Shown here piece by piece: positions 43,951 to 57,148 of a stretch of 64,000 nucleotides of DNA. The notes beneath the pieces were generated by a model that saw only the letters and a list, made by a program, of their open reading frames with translations, was not told where the DNA came from and made no database searches. The position numbers were made by a program, and so were the translations under genes. The first letter of the stretch is position 1; every line of letters starts with the position of its first letter. The stretch is taken from assembly GCA_018240785.1 (NCBI GenBank), contig JAFEFC010000003.1:149043-213042 (forward strand), written 5' to 3'. The stretch is from Pseudomonadota bacterium. Lineage in GTDB: Bacteria > Pseudomonadota > Gammaproteobacteria > Burkholderiales > Rhodocyclaceae.

Positions 43951-44250
43951 CGGATATGTCCTCTGTCGAATTGCAGGCTGCAGCCCGCGTACTCCAAGTT
44001 GGTTAGCAGCCTCCATGCCACCGGGCGGCTTCAGCCGTTCGTCCGGGATATCGCCGGCGGGACGAAGTGGCCGGCGGGCCGCCTTCGCCTGCTCGGCTGT
44101 ATCGATTGAGAGCAACTGTTCCGTAGTGGAGCACCCGATCGCCGGCAGAACAGGATGACGCAGCGCCGCAATGCAATGCCAAAAAGTTGGGCATGAAACA
44201 TGCGAGACCCGCTCGCAACCTCGGCCGCCCGTCGTAAGGATGTGGCACAC
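43951..44250. other. Divergent intergenic region
   Basis: About 300 bases between the binding-protein gene (minus) and the sensor-like gene (plus). No open frame with family features. It must hold promoters for both sides. I found no confident boxes; GCAATGCAATGCC near 44167-44179 has the wrong spacing for sigma-54. Confidence 0.4.
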
Positions 44251-44949
44251 ATGAAGCCTCCCAAGGTCCCCGTAGAAGACCCGCTGCGCACGATGCCACG
44301 TGACGCTGTCCCATTGTTCGCCTATTCCGGCAGATCGGGCGGGCACATGCGCCTGATGACGCTTGCCATGCCGGTGATGGCCAACCTTTACCAACAGTTC
44401 GCCAGCCCGTCCCTCGAAGTCCAGCTGGCCAATCGCGACGGTGAGATCCTTCGCATCATCGGCACCACGGCGGAACGGCGGTCCGGCAACGGCGCGCCCG
44501 CGCTGTCGCTTGCCGCACCCATCCATGGCACCGATGGGTGCCTGCTGATCCTGACCGACCACGCCTCGACGTCGCGCGAGAAGTGTGACCACATGCAGGC
44601 GGTGCTGCAGACGACCGTCGAGATGATCGAGCACCGGCTCGTGGAGACCGACGAGCGCGGCTTTCTGCGCCTGCATTTCCACACTCGCCAGGCCCTGCTC
44701 GGCGGCCCCCTCGAGGCACTGGCGGTGTTCGACCAGGACAGCCGTTTCGTCGCGGTGAACCGCACGGCAGCGGCCTTGCTGTCGCTGGACGGGAACCTCG
44801 CCCATCTGCGCTGCGCGGACTGCTTCGATGTGCAATGGCTCAATCTGGTGGGTTACGCCTCGCTCCACCTCGCCGCGCCCTTTCCGCTTCGCACCTGCGC
44901 CGGGGCCCACGTCTTCGCGCGGAGCACCCTCAGCCAGGGTATCGCCTGA
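44251..44949 (+). CDS. GAF-like sensor protein resembling the N-terminus of AcoR-type activators
   Basis: A 232-residue protein with no helix-turn-helix or AAA+ domain. DHMQAVLQTTVEMIEHRLVE followed by LLGGPLEALAVFDQDSRFVAVNRTAAALLSLD resembles the GAF-to-PAS junction of AcoR-like sigma-54 activators. It ends where the activator domain should begin, without sign of a frameshift. It may be a stand-alone sensor for the adjacent kinase-regulator pair or a relic. A start at 44200 adds 17 residues; 44251 has AAGGATG upstream. Confidence 0.6.
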   Translation: MKPPKVPVEDPLRTMPRDAVPLFAYSGRSGGHMRLMTLAMPVMANLYQQFASPSLEVQLANRDGEILRIIGTTAERRSGNGAPALSLAAPIHGTDGCLLILTDHASTSREKCDHMQAVLQTTVEMIEHRLVETDERGFLRLHFHTRQALLGGPLEALAVFDQDSRFVAVNRTAAALLSLDGNLAHLRCADCFDVQWLNLVGYASLHLAAPFPLRTCAGAHVFARSTLSQGIA

Positions 44950-45125
44950 CCGGGGCGCAGCGCCCGCTGCGTGCCCCATTGCCGCCACCGCCCGCGTCCG
45001 CGCGCATGCATGCCGCAGGATGCTCGCGAAGCACGAAACTTGCTCGCTCGCCTGCTAGATTGAAATCGACCGCCAGCGGGTCTGGCGCCGACGAACCATC
45101 CTCCAGGGCGCAACCGCATCCCGCC

Positions 45126-46571
45126 ATGACGCATCCCCAATCACCCCGGCCTGCCACGCACGAGACGTCCCCCCCATCCCTCGGGGCGACGGCCAGGCGC
45201 GGCAGCACCCTGAGGGGCCGGGTCAGCAAGGTGCTGACCGGCCTGTTGCTGCTGGTGATCACCATCGCCACCTTGGGCTGGATGCACGAGACGCGGCGTG
45301 CCATTCACGAGGAGATCAACGCCGCCAGCCGGGTCGCCGAGCAATGGGTAAACGTGCTGGTCGCCGAAACGCTGCGCGACCGCGAACAGGGCCCGGACCG
45401 CCTGATGGCCTACCTGACGGCGGTGGGCCGGCTGCGCGCCAACCGGCTGGAAGTTCTCGACGCCACCGGCCGCTTGATCTACGTGTCGCCGGAACCCACC
45501 TACAAGGCGGGCCGATTCGCGCCGGAGTGGTTCGCACTCCAGCTCACGCCGGAAGTGCCGACCCACATCTTCGACGCGGGCGATCGCCAGATCGTGCTGC
45601 GGCCCGATGCCTCGCGCTCGGTGCTGGACGCCTGGGATTATTTCGCCACCGGCATGGGCTGGGCCTTTGCCGCGATGCTGCTGGTCGGGCTGGCGGTGCG
45701 CCTGGCGCTGGATCGTGCGCTCGCGCCGCTGGCACAGATCAACAGCGCCCTCGACCGCGGCGCCGCCGGCCTGTTCGACACCCGGCTGCCGACCTATGGC
45801 GCGGCCGAACTGGACCGCCTCGCCGACAGCTACAACCGTCTCGCCGACAACCTCGACCAGAGCCGGGCGCTGAACCTGCGGCTGGAGGAAGACCAGGCCT
45901 TCGCCCGCGCACTGCAACTGCGCCTGGAGGAAGAGCGCCGCTTCATCGCGCGCGAGCTGCACGACGAGCTCGGACAAGGCATCACCGCGGTGCGTGCGAT
46001 CGCTGGCGCGATGATGCAGCGTTGCGAGCAGTTGCCGCAGCTCCACGGCAGCGCCCAGGCCATCCTGGCGATGACCGACCAGATGCAGGATGGGGTGCGC
46101 ACGATCCTGCATCGCCTGCGTTCGGCGGCGGCAGGCGCGTCGCTCGACCAGGTGTTGCGCGACTATTGCGCACTGTGGAGCGGCCTGCATCCGGAAATCG
46201 AGTTGCAGTGCGAAATCGACCCGATCGGCTCGCCCACCGACGAGACGACCTCGCTCGCCCTGCTTCGCCTGCTGCAGGAGAGCCTCACCAACGTCGCCCG
46301 CCACGCCCGTGCGAGCCGCGCCGAAGTGACGTTTCGCACCGAAGGCGACATGCTCGTGCTGCGCGTGAGCGACAATGGCCGCGGACTGGCTGGCCCTGAC
46401 GGCGAGCGCGACATGGCGAACCGTTTCGGCATCACCGGCATGCGCGAGCGGGTGGCGGCACTTCGGGGCAGCCTGACGATCGACGCGGCACCCGCGGGCG
46501 GCCTGAGCGTCAGCGCGAGCCTGCCGAAACACAGGAAACAGACGGAATTTCAGCATGGCGCAGACACTTGA
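45126..46571 (+). CDS. NarL-type sensor histidine kinase
   Basis: A 481-residue kinase: cytosolic Pro/Thr-rich leader, TM1 about residues 36-53, periplasmic sensor about 54-175 with RLIYVSPEPTYKAGRFAPEWF, TM2 about 176-195, HAMP, then HisKA_3 with the phosphorylated His in ARELHDELGQGITAVRAIA and the HATPase N-box ESLTNVARHA and G-box SDNGRGL. Related kinases control methanol/PQQ genes (for example MxcQ- or ExaD-like). It overlaps the response regulator gene by 17 bases. Confidence 0.9.
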   Translation: MTHPQSPRPATHETSPPSLGATARRGSTLRGRVSKVLTGLLLLVITIATLGWMHETRRAIHEEINAASRVAEQWVNVLVAETLRDREQGPDRLMAYLTAVGRLRANRLEVLDATGRLIYVSPEPTYKAGRFAPEWFALQLTPEVPTHIFDAGDRQIVLRPDASRSVLDAWDYFATGMGWAFAAMLLVGLAVRLALDRALAPLAQINSALDRGAAGLFDTRLPTYGAAELDRLADSYNRLADNLDQSRALNLRLEEDQAFARALQLRLEEERRFIARELHDELGQGITAVRAIAGAMMQRCEQLPQLHGSAQAILAMTDQMQDGVRTILHRLRSAAAGASLDQVLRDYCALWSGLHPEIELQCEIDPIGSPTDETTSLALLRLLQESLTNVARHARASRAEVTFRTEGDMLVLRVSDNGRGLAGPDGERDMANRFGITGMRERVAALRGSLTIDAAPAGGLSVSASLPKHRKQTEFQHGADT

Positions 46572-47205
46572 ACGAGTCCGCATTCTTCTGGCCGACGATC
46601 ACGCCGCGGTGCGGATGGGGTTCCGCCTGCTGCTCGAGGGCGCGGGTGGCGTCGTGGTGGGCGAGGTCGACAGCGGCGAGGCCGCGGTGGCGGCATACGC
46701 GCAGCACCGCCCGGACGTACTGGTGATGGACGTATCCATGCCGGGCATCGGCGGGCTGGGCGCGCTCGAGCGCCTGCTCGCGCATACGCCCGATGCCCAT
46801 GTGCTGCTGCTGTCGGCGCACGACGATGCACAGATCCCGGCGCGCGCGCTGCGCAGCGGCGCCACGGGCTACCTGTCCAAGCGCGCCCAGCCGCAGGAGC
46901 TGATCCGCGCCGTGGCCCAGGTCGCGCGCGGCCAGCGTTATGTCGATCCGGAACTGGCGCCGCAACTGGCGCTGGCGCAGTTGGGCGGCGCTGGCGTCGA
47001 CCCCGCCACGGCACTGACCGACAAGGAGTTCGCCATCTTCCTGCAGCTCGCCCAGGGCCGCTCGGTGAGCGACATCGCCGCCGCGCACAAGCTGAGCCCC
47101 AGCACGGTGGGCACCCACCTCTATCACATCAAGCAGAAGCTCAACGCCAGCAACGCCGCCGAGCTGGCGCTGATCGCGGTGCGCAGCGGGCTGATCGAGG
47201 TTTAG
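46555..47205 (+). CDS. LuxR/NarL-family response regulator
   Basis: A 216-residue regulator: receiver domain with ADDHAAVRMG and phospho-acceptor Asp in VLVMDVSMPG (about residue 60), Lys in YLSKRAQ, and a C-terminal HTH LTDKEFAIFLQLAQGRSVSDIAAAHKLSPSTVGTHL. Partner of the overlapping kinase. Likely controls pqq or xox genes given the location, by inference. Its family does not act through sigma-54. Confidence 0.92.
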   Translation: MAQTLERVRILLADDHAAVRMGFRLLLEGAGGVVVGEVDSGEAAVAAYAQHRPDVLVMDVSMPGIGGLGALERLLAHTPDAHVLLLSAHDDAQIPARALRSGATGYLSKRAQPQELIRAVAQVARGQRYVDPELAPQLALAQLGGAGVDPATALTDKEFAIFLQLAQGRSVSDIAAAHKLSPSTVGTHLYHIKQKLNASNAAELALIAVRSGLIEV

Positions 47206-47234
47206 CAGGAGTCTCGCGATGATCGGAGGAAGGA

Positions 47235-48404
47235 TCAGTCGACTGCGAGCGACTTGCGCCCCTGTTCGATCAGACGCCTCGATTCGGCGGGGCCGCGGAA
47301 GATCAGCGGTGCCTCCTTCGCCACCGGTTGCACCGGCCGCTGCGCACGCTCCACCGCCTCGAGCACCACGTGATGCGCCGACGATTTGTCGCACACGGGA
47401 TCAGGCGCAGCGGCATCGCCGGCGAGCATGAAGGCCTGGCAGCGGCAGCCGCCGCGGTCCTTTTCCTTCTCCGGACAGCTGCGGCAGGGCTCCTGCATCC
47501 AGTCGTCGCCGCGGAAGCGGTTGAAGCCTTCGGAGTCGTACCAGATCTCGCGCACGCCCATTTCACGAACATTGGGGAAGGACAGGCCGGGCAGCATCTT
47601 CGCGGTATGGCACGGCAAGGCGGTGCCATCGGGCGTCACCGTGAGGAACACGCTGCCCCAGCCGTTCATGCACTTCTTCGGCCGCGTCTCGTAGTAGTCG
47701 GGCACGACGAAGAAGATGCGGATGCGATCGCCGTAGCGCTGGCGTCGCTCGTTGGTGATGCGCTCGGCACGTTCGATCTGCTCGCGCGACGGCAGCAACT
47801 GGTCGCGATTGAGCAGCGCCCAGGAGTAGTACTGGCTATTGGCGAGTTCGAGGTATTCCGCGCCGAGCTCGACCGCCATGTCGATGATGTTCTCGATGTA
47901 GTCGATGTTGAGGCGGTGGATCACGCAGTTCATGACCATCGGCCAGCCGTTGGCCTTGATCATCGCCGCAACGCGCCGCTTGAGGTCGAAGGTGCGGGTG
48001 TGCGACAGGAAGTCGTTGAGTTCGCGCGTCGAATCCTGGAACGACAACTGGATGTGGTCCAGCCCCGCTTCCTTCAGCGCCGCGGCGCGCGCCTCGGTGA
48101 GGCCCACGCCGGACGTCAGCAGATTCGTGTAGAAACCGAGCCGACGCGCCTCGGCGACCAGTACCTCGAGGTCGTCGCGCGCCAGCGGCTCGCCGCCCGA
48201 GAACGCGCACTGCACGCTGCCGGCGGCGCGCGCTTCGCGCAGCACTCGCAGCCAGTCCTCGGTGCCGAGTTCCTCGGTGGTCGCAGCGAAGTCGGTCGGG
48301 TTGTAGCAGAAGGCGCAATGCAACGGGCAGCGGTAGGTGATCTCGGCCAGGAGCCATAGCGGCGGGCCGATCGAAGTAGCGGGTGCCTGCACGGGGGCGT
48401 TCAC
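47235..48404 (-). CDS. pqqE: PQQ biosynthesis radical SAM protein
   Basis: A 389-residue radical SAM enzyme that links Glu and Tyr in PqqA. The SAM cluster is CPLHCAFC (residues ~25-32), with FSGGEPLARDD near 68 and the C-terminal SPASM-type cysteines in KKCMNGWG, PCHTAK, EPCRSCPE and GGCRC. The start is GTG 48404, two bases past the pqqD stop. Confidence 0.97.
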   Translation of the reverse strand: MNAPVQAPATSIGPPLWLLAEITYRCPLHCAFCYNPTDFAATTEELGTEDWLRVLREARAAGSVQCAFSGGEPLARDDLEVLVAEARRLGFYTNLLTSGVGLTEARAAALKEAGLDHIQLSFQDSTRELNDFLSHTRTFDLKRRVAAMIKANGWPMVMNCVIHRLNIDYIENIIDMAVELGAEYLELANSQYYSWALLNRDQLLPSREQIERAERITNERRQRYGDRIRIFFVVPDYYETRPKKCMNGWGSVFLTVTPDGTALPCHTAKMLPGLSFPNVREMGVREIWYDSEGFNRFRGDDWMQEPCRSCPEKEKDRGGCRCQAFMLAGDAAAPDPVCDKSSAHHVVLEAVERAQRPVQPVAKEAPLIFRGPAESRRLIEQGRKSLAVD

Positions 48405-48405
48405 G

Positions 48406-48687
48406 TCACACCTCGATCCAGTGCTGAGCGCGCGCCATGTCGAGGAAGCTGGCGACGTCGGCGTGCAGGCCGCGGGTGTCGAAGGCCTGCTCCAGCTCGG
48501 CGACCAGTTCGTCCACGCTGCGACTGCCGTCGCAGCGCTTCATGATCTCGCCGGCGCTGGCGTTGAGTTTCACCATGCCTTCGGGGTAGAGCAGCACCCA
48601 GGACTGTTGCGCCTCCTCCCACTGCAGGCGGAACCTGGCCGACACCCGGGGTTTCGCCGTCGCGACGATGCTGGCCGCCTCACTCAT
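48406..48687 (-). CDS. pqqD: PqqA chaperone
   Basis: A 93-residue protein of the PqqD family, which binds PqqA and presents it to Pqq[31 protein letters not shown] (residues 13-42) is typical, followed by [23 protein letters not shown]. The ATG at 48687 overlaps the pqqC stop. Confidence 0.95.
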   Translation of the reverse strand: MSEAASIVATAKPRVSARFRLQWEEAQQSWVLLYPEGMVKLNASAGEIMKRCDGSRSVDELVAELEQAFDTRGLHADVASFLDMARAQHWIEV

Positions 48688-49463
48688 TTGCGCGGTCCCT
48701 TGATCTCGATTTCGCACTGGCTGAGCATGATCGCGTCGGCCAGCGCCCACAGCACGTCGAGCTTGAACTGCAGGATTTCCAGCGCACGCTCCTGCATGGC
48801 CCGCGTCTGGCTGAAGTATTCCAGCGTGAAGCGCAGGCCATGCTCGACGTCGCGCCGCGCCTGGGTCAGGCGGTTGCGGAAGTACTGCAGCCCGGCGGTG
48901 TCGACCCAGGGGTATTTCTCCGGCCAGGTGTCGATGCGCTGCTGGTGGATGTGCGGCGCGAACAGCTCGGTGAGGCTGGAAGCCACCGCCTCCTGCCACG
49001 GCCGCTGGCGCGCGAAGTTGATGTAGGCGTCCACCGCAAAGCGCGCCGCCGGCGCCACATGGCGCAGCGAGGTGACGTCGTCGCGCGACAACCCCACCGC
49101 TTCGCCCAGGCGGATCCAGGCCTCGATGCCACCGGGGTCGGAAATGCCGCCGATCTCGTAGCCGTCGTGGTCCAGCATGCGCTGGATCCAGTCGCGGCGG
49201 ATCGCGCGATCCGGGCAGTTCGACATGATCGCCGCATCCTTCACCGGGATCGCGATCTGGTAGTAGAAGCGGTTGGCGACCCAGCCCTGCAACTGCGCGC
49301 GCGTCAGCTTCCCTTCGGCCATCATGATGTGGAAGGGATGGTAGATGTGGTAGCTGGTGCCCTTGTCGCGCAGCTTGGCCTCGAATTCCTCCTTGCTCCA
49401 GGGCGGCAGTTCGGAGCGGCGCGTCAGGTCTGCGATGTGCTCGATGCTGAGGGCGTTGCTCAC
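48684..49463 (-). CDS. pqqC: Pyrroloquinoline-quinone synthase
   Basis: A 259-residue all-helical oxidase that closes the ring and oxidises the last PQQ intermediate. Segments: [32 protein letters not shown] (residues ~38-69), [27 protein letters not shown] and [23 protein letters not shown] start in a GTGA overlap with pqqB. Confidence 0.97.
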   Translation of the reverse strand: MSNALSIEHIADLTRRSELPPWSKEEFEAKLRDKGTSYHIYHPFHIMMAEGKLTRAQLQGWVANRFYYQIAIPVKDAAIMSNCPDRAIRRDWIQRMLDHDGYEIGGISDPGGIEAWIRLGEAVGLSRDDVTSLRHVAPAARFAVDAYINFARQRPWQEAVASSLTELFAPHIHQQRIDTWPEKYPWVDTAGLQYFRNRLTQARRDVEHGLRFTLEYFSQTRAMQERALEILQFKLDVLWALADAIMLSQCEIEIKGPRK

Positions 49464-50374
49464 AGGCTTATCTCCATGCCGTCGTGGGACACCTCGATGC
49501 CGTGCGCGGCAAGTTCGACGCGCTGCGGGCTGTCTTCGTCGAGGATGGGGTTGGTGTTGTTGATGTGGATCAGCACCTTGCGCGTCGTCTTGGGCAGGCG
49601 GTCGAGCCATTCGATCATGCCGCCAGGCCCCGATTGCGGCAGGTGGCCCATCGCACGCGACGTCTTCGACGAGGCGCCGAGGCGGATCATCTCGTCGTCG
49701 GTCCACAAGGTGCCGTCGACCAGCACGCAGTCGGCCTGCTGCATCGCCTCCCATACGTGCGGTTCCATCTCGCCGAGTCCCGGGGCGTAGAACAGCCGCT
49801 TGGCACTGCGCGGATCGATCAGCGTCACGCCGATGTTGTCGCCGGGCTGCGGCCGGTCGCGGTGCGGCGAGTACGGCGGGGCGTTGCTGGTGAGCGGCAG
49901 CGCCGCAAAGCGCAGCCCCGGCGCGCCATCGATGGCGAATTCACCCATCAATGGCACTTCGTTCCAGACGATGCCGGCATAGTGGCCGAGCACGCCGAAC
50001 AGCGGATTGCCCACGGAGAGATCCTCGCGCACGCAGGGCGTGCACCACACCTGCCAGGGCTGGCGATGCTCGCGCAGCATGTAGAGGCCGGTGGTGTGGT
50101 CGATCTGCGCGTCGATCAGCACGATCGCCGCGATCGCAGTGTCGCGCAGCGCGCGTGCGGGCTGCAATTCGGGGAAGCTGCGGATCTGCTGCAGCACGTC
50201 GGGCGAGGCGTTGAACAGCACCCAGCGCTCGTTGTCTCCGCTCACCGCAATGGAGGATTGTGTGCGCGGCGTGGCACGGATGCGGCCACTGCGTACGCCG
50301 TCGCAGGTGGGACAATTGCAGTTCCACTGCGGAAAACCACCGCCTGCGGCGGAACCAAGGACTCGGATTCTCAT
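49460..50374 (-). CDS. pqqB: PQQ biosynthesis metallo-beta-lactamase-fold protein
   Basis: A 304-residue protein starting [24 protein letters not shown], the standard PqqB opening, with [17 protein letters not shown] near residue 88 and [14 protein letters not shown] near 270. It hydroxylates a PqqA-derived intermediate. Coupled to pqqC; 60 bases after pqqA. Confidence 0.97.
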   Translation of the reverse strand: MRIRVLGSAAGGGFPQWNCNCPTCDGVRSGRIRATPRTQSSIAVSGDNERWVLFNASPDVLQQIRSFPELQPARALRDTAIAAIVLIDAQIDHTTGLYMLREHRQPWQVWCTPCVREDLSVGNPLFGVLGHYAGIVWNEVPLMGEFAIDGAPGLRFAALPLTSNAPPYSPHRDRPQPGDNIGVTLIDPRSAKRLFYAPGLGEMEPHVWEAMQQADCVLVDGTLWTDDEMIRLGASSKTSRAMGHLPQSGPGGMIEWLDRLPKTTRKVLIHINNTNPILDEDSPQRVELAAHGIEVSHDGMEISL

Positions 50375-50434
50375 GGGCGGTCGGCCGAGGACGGAAGCGC
50401 TGATTCAGCCGCTCCCGCCTCGTGGCTTCAGTGA

Positions 50435-50509
50435 TCAGCGCGTTGCGATGTACATCGTGATTTCAAAGCCGAAGCGGAAATCGCAGGCTGCCGGGGTTTC
50501 CCATTTCAT
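50435..50509 (-). CDS. pqqA: PQQ precursor peptide
   Basis: A 24-residue peptide MKWETPAACDFRFGFEITMY plus IATR. The residues that become PQQ are Glu16 and Tyr20, with the usual ExxxY spacing. A GGAGAC ribosome site lies 5 bases before the ATG. It heads pqqABCDE; no pqqF-type protease gene is in the window. Confidence 0.97.
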   Translation of the reverse strand: MKWETPAACDFRFGFEITMYIATR

Positions 50510-50789
50510 GATTTGTCTCCTGTCGTCTCGTGGGTTGAAAGCGTGCCCGTGATGTGCCGCAACGGACACACGATGGCACGACCACACGATACCGATCCAC
50601 CCGCTGGGCCAGCGTCCCGAAATCGACTGAAGTGAGCTCATGATTTTCATGAGGCTGTGGCGACGGACATCCGGACGCGGCGCAAGGCCCGGCCCGCTAG
50701 GATGTTGGCCATGACACATTCCGGACTTCCCGCCGGTATCACCGGCTGAGCGCGCCCGCCCCGCCGCAGGACACGAGATCACGTCTTCC
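50510..50789. promoter_or_regulatory. Divergent promoter region of pqqA and pip
   Basis: 280 bases with no gene. It must hold the pqq promoter, expected to be strong. GAGCTCATGATTTTCATGAGG (about 50634-50654) contains the inverted pair CTCATGA/TCATGAG spaced by TTT, a plausible operator. No sigma-54 or clear -35/-10 pair was found. Confidence 0.45.
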
Positions 50790-51836
50790 ATGTCTTCTTC
50801 CATCCCTTCGCCTTCGCCCTCTCGCTCCCCCATCCCCATCCCGGCCTCGGTCGAAGGCGATCTGCCCTTCCCGCCGATCGAGCCCTTTGACGCAGGGTGG
50901 CTGGATGTGGGCGACGGCCACCGCATCTACTACGAACAATGCGGCACCGCGGACGGCCCGGCGGCGCTCTTCCTGCACGGCGGACCGGGCAGCGGATGCA
51001 GCCCGCGCCACCGCAGGCTGCTCAACCCGGCCTGGCGCATCGTGCTGTTCGACCAGCGGGGCTGCGGGCGCAGCACGCCTGCAGGCGAATGCCGGGCCAA
51101 CACGACCGCCGACCTAGTCGCAGACATCGAGCGATTGCGTGCTCACCTGGGTGTGTCCCGCTGGCTGGTGTTCGGCGGCTCCTGGGGCTCGAGCCTCGCC
51201 CTCGCCTACTGCGGGCGGCACCGTGAAGCCTGCCTGGGCACCATCCTGCGCGGCATCTTCCTCACCGGGAATGACGACATCGACTGGTTCTTCAACGGCG
51301 CCCGTCAACTGCTGCCGGACCATTGGGCGGCCCTTGCCGGCCTGACGCCGTCAGCACACGGTGGCGAGCTCGCGACGTGGTATTTCGATACCGTGCAGGG
51401 GGATAACAGCGATGAAGCCGTCGAGGCGGTGCGCCACTGGATGGACTGGGAGGAAGCGCTGTCGCGGCCCGGCTTTCCACCCTCGCCCGCCGCGGCAACG
51501 AGCCGTGAAACCGCTGCCGGACAACTCGCCAAATACCGGCTGCAGGCGCATTACCTGCGCCACGAATGTTTCGTCGGCAGGGCGCGCGCGCTCGACTTCG
51601 CACGGGCACTGCGGGGATTGCCGACCGCAATCCTGCATGGCCGCCTCGACCTGGTCTGCCGTCCGTCGAACGCCTGGGCGTTACACCAGACGCTGCCCGA
51701 CAGCCGGCTGCTGTTGGTCGATGGCGCCGGCCACAGCCCGTTCGACGCGCCCATGACCCAGGCTCTGGTCGCCGCCGGCGACCATTTCCTCGCCCACGAC
51801 ACTTTCGCCAGTTGGCCGAACGAGGACCCCGCGTAG
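50790..51836 (+). CDS. pip: Prolyl iminopeptidase
   Basis: A 348-residue alpha/beta hydrolase. LFLHGGPGSGCSP (oxyanion region, residues ~59-71), nucleophile elbow GGSWGSSLAL (Ser near 131), ILHGRLDLVCRP with Asp near 287 and GAGHSPFD with the catalytic His. It removes N-terminal proline from peptides. The first ~25 residues are a Ser/Pro repeat not seen in most homologues. It could take part in processing peptides such as the PqqA remnant, but that is only a guess from position. Confidence 0.93.
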   Translation: MSSSIPSPSPSRSPIPIPASVEGDLPFPPIEPFDAGWLDVGDGHRIYYEQCGTADGPAALFLHGGPGSGCSPRHRRLLNPAWRIVLFDQRGCGRSTPAGECRANTTADLVADIERLRAHLGVSRWLVFGGSWGSSLALAYCGRHREACLGTILRGIFLTGNDDIDWFFNGARQLLPDHWAALAGLTPSAHGGELATWYFDTVQGDNSDEAVEAVRHWMDWEEALSRPGFPPSPAAATSRETAAGQLAKYRLQAHYLRHECFVGRARALDFARALRGLPTAILHGRLDLVCRPSNAWALHQTLPDSRLLLVDGAGHSPFDAPMTQALVAAGDHFLAHDTFASWPNEDPA

Positions 51837-52039
51837 CCGAAAGCGAAGCGCACATGCCTAAACGGGCGACCTTGTCGTCCCGGGTGTTGCGCGGCAGCCG
51901 CGCAGCGCATTCTGGATCAGCAGTTGCTCGAGCAACCCATGAAATCCGCCCGCGCCATATTGGTTTGTACTGATGCGATCGGTATGATCTGGATTCCACT
52001 GGTCATCCAGAAACCTCATCCAGGCAACCGCAGCGTCAC
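51837..52039. other. Region upstream of cas3
   Basis: 203 bases without a recognisable gene. A minus-strand frame through here encodes a segment with AVAWMRFLDDQWNPDHTDRI and GGFHGLLEQLLIQNALRG, which looks protein-like but matches no family I know and lacks a start of its own. The cas promoter should lie here; no boxes were assigned. Confidence 0.35.
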
Positions 52040-55294
<3,255 letters not shown>

Positions 55295-55298
<4 letters not shown>

Positions 55299-57148
55299 TC
55301 CTGCAGGCGTTGAATCGCTATTACGAGCGGCTGATCGAGCAAAAGCCCGAGGATGTAGCGCCCTACGGATTTAGCCCGGAGAAGGTCAGTTTCGAGATCC
55401 TGCTGACACCGGATGGTGGCGTGGCGCAGATCAACGACATTCGCGACACCTCCAGTAAGAAGCCTCAGCCCAAGCTCATCGAAGTACCGCAATCCCCCAA
55501 GAGAGCGAACAACATTGCACCGTGTTTCCTATGGGACAAAACCAGCTACGTGCTTGGCGTGAGCAACACCAGCAAGCGCGCCGACAAAGAACATGAGGCC
55601 TTCGTCGAACTGCACGAAACGGTACTCGCCTCTGAGGACGACCCCGGACTCAAGGCCTTGCTAAGTTTCCTGCGCAGCTGGTCGCCGGAACAGTTCGAGG
55701 CGCGTGGCTTCCCTGCAGACATGGTCGACGCCAACCTCGTGTTCCGGCTGGATGGCGAACAGTGCTATGTGCACAAACGACCGGCCGCGCGGGCGGTGCG
55801 CGCCCGTTTGCTTGCAGGCGACGAGGGTCAGGAAGCGGCGGCAAACAGTGCGATCTGCCTTAACAGTGCGGTCTGCCTTGTCAGTGGGGAGGTTGCACCG
55901 GTGGCCCGCCTGCATCCCGCGATCAAGGGTGTGAACGGGGCGCAGAGTTCGGGCGCGTCCATCGTCTCATTCAATCTCGACGCCTTCACGTCCTATGCCA
56001 AGAGCCAGGGCGGCAACGCGCCGGTATCGGAGCCGGCCGCCTTTGCCTACACCACGGCGCTGAACTATCTGCTGCGCCGGGGCGAACACAACCGCCAGCG
56101 CCTGCAGGTGGGCGACGCCTCGGTGGTGTTCTGGGCCGAAGCCGCCGATGCACAGCAGGCGAGCACGGCCGAGGATTTGTTTGCCACCCTGCTCAGCCCG
56201 CCTGCCGATGACGCCTCGGAGGCGGCACGGGTGCGCGCGGTGCTGGAGCGCATCGCGAAAGGCCGTCCGGTGGCGGACCTCGTTCCCAATCTCGAACCCG
56301 GCACCCGCATGTATGTGCTGGGCCTCGCGCCCAATGCCTCGCGCCTGTCGGTGCGCTTCTGGCAGGTGGATACGCTGGGGGTGCTCGCCGGCCGCATCGC
56401 CCAGCATGCGGAAGACCTGCGTCTGGAGCCGCTGCCGTGGCGCACCGAACCATCCGTGTATCGGCTGGTGCTGGCAACGGTGCCGCACCGCGAGGGCGCC
56501 AAACCCAAGGCCGACCACGCGATCAACATCGTCATCGGCGAGACGATGCGCGCCATTCTCAGCGGCGGGCCGTATCCACGCAGTCTGCTGGCCAACACCA
56601 TCATGCGGTTTCGGGCGGACGGAGACATCTCCGGCCTGCGCGTGGCCTTGTGCAAGGGCGTTCTGGCGCGCGAACGGCGCCGGGACATTCGTACATCCGA
56701 GGAGGAGATCCCCGTGAGTCTCGACAAGCAATCCACCCAGCCCGGCTACCTGCTCGGGCGGCTGTTCGCAGTGCTGGAACATGTGCAGCGCGCCGCCCTG
56801 GGCAGCCAGATCAACGCCACGATTCGCGACCGTTACTACGGTGCGGCATCGGCTACGCCGGCCTCGATCTTTCCGGTGCTGTTGCGTAACACCCAGAACC
56901 ACCTCGGCAAGCTGCGCAAGGAGCGCAAGGGTCAGGCAGTGAATCTGGAAAAGGACATCAGCGAGATCGTCGGCGGCTTGCCCGATCAGTTTCCACGCAG
57001 CCTCAAGATCGAAGATCAAGGCCGCTTCGCCATCGGCTACTACCACCAGTCGCAGTCCTACTTTACGCGCCGCGACACGGCTGATAGCGCGTACGCCGAC
57101 GAATCCGCCGAACCTACCGACATCGAAACCGAAGGAGCCGACCAATGA
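55295..57148 (+). CDS. cas8c: Cas8c large subunit
   Basis: A 617-residue Cas8c/Csd1 protein, the PAM-sensing large subunit of type I-C Cascade. [13 protein letters not shown] at the start, [15 protein letters not shown] near residue 71, [28 protein letters not shown] near 209 and FIR-like C-terminal blocks. A 36-base in-frame tandem duplication lies at 55844-55879. An internal start for the Cas11c small subunit may exist in the C-terminal third; GTG 56714 (after GAGGAGATCCCC) and nearby codons are candidates. ATGA overlaps on both sides. Confidence 0.95.
55844..55879 (+). repeat. In-frame 18-bp tandem duplication in cas8c
   Basis: AACAGTGCGATCTGCCTT (55844-55861) is followed directly by AACAGTGCGGTCTGCCTT, one base different. 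It repeats six residues ([12 protein letters not shown]) next to the conserved [14 protein letters not shown] block. Confidence 0.85.
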
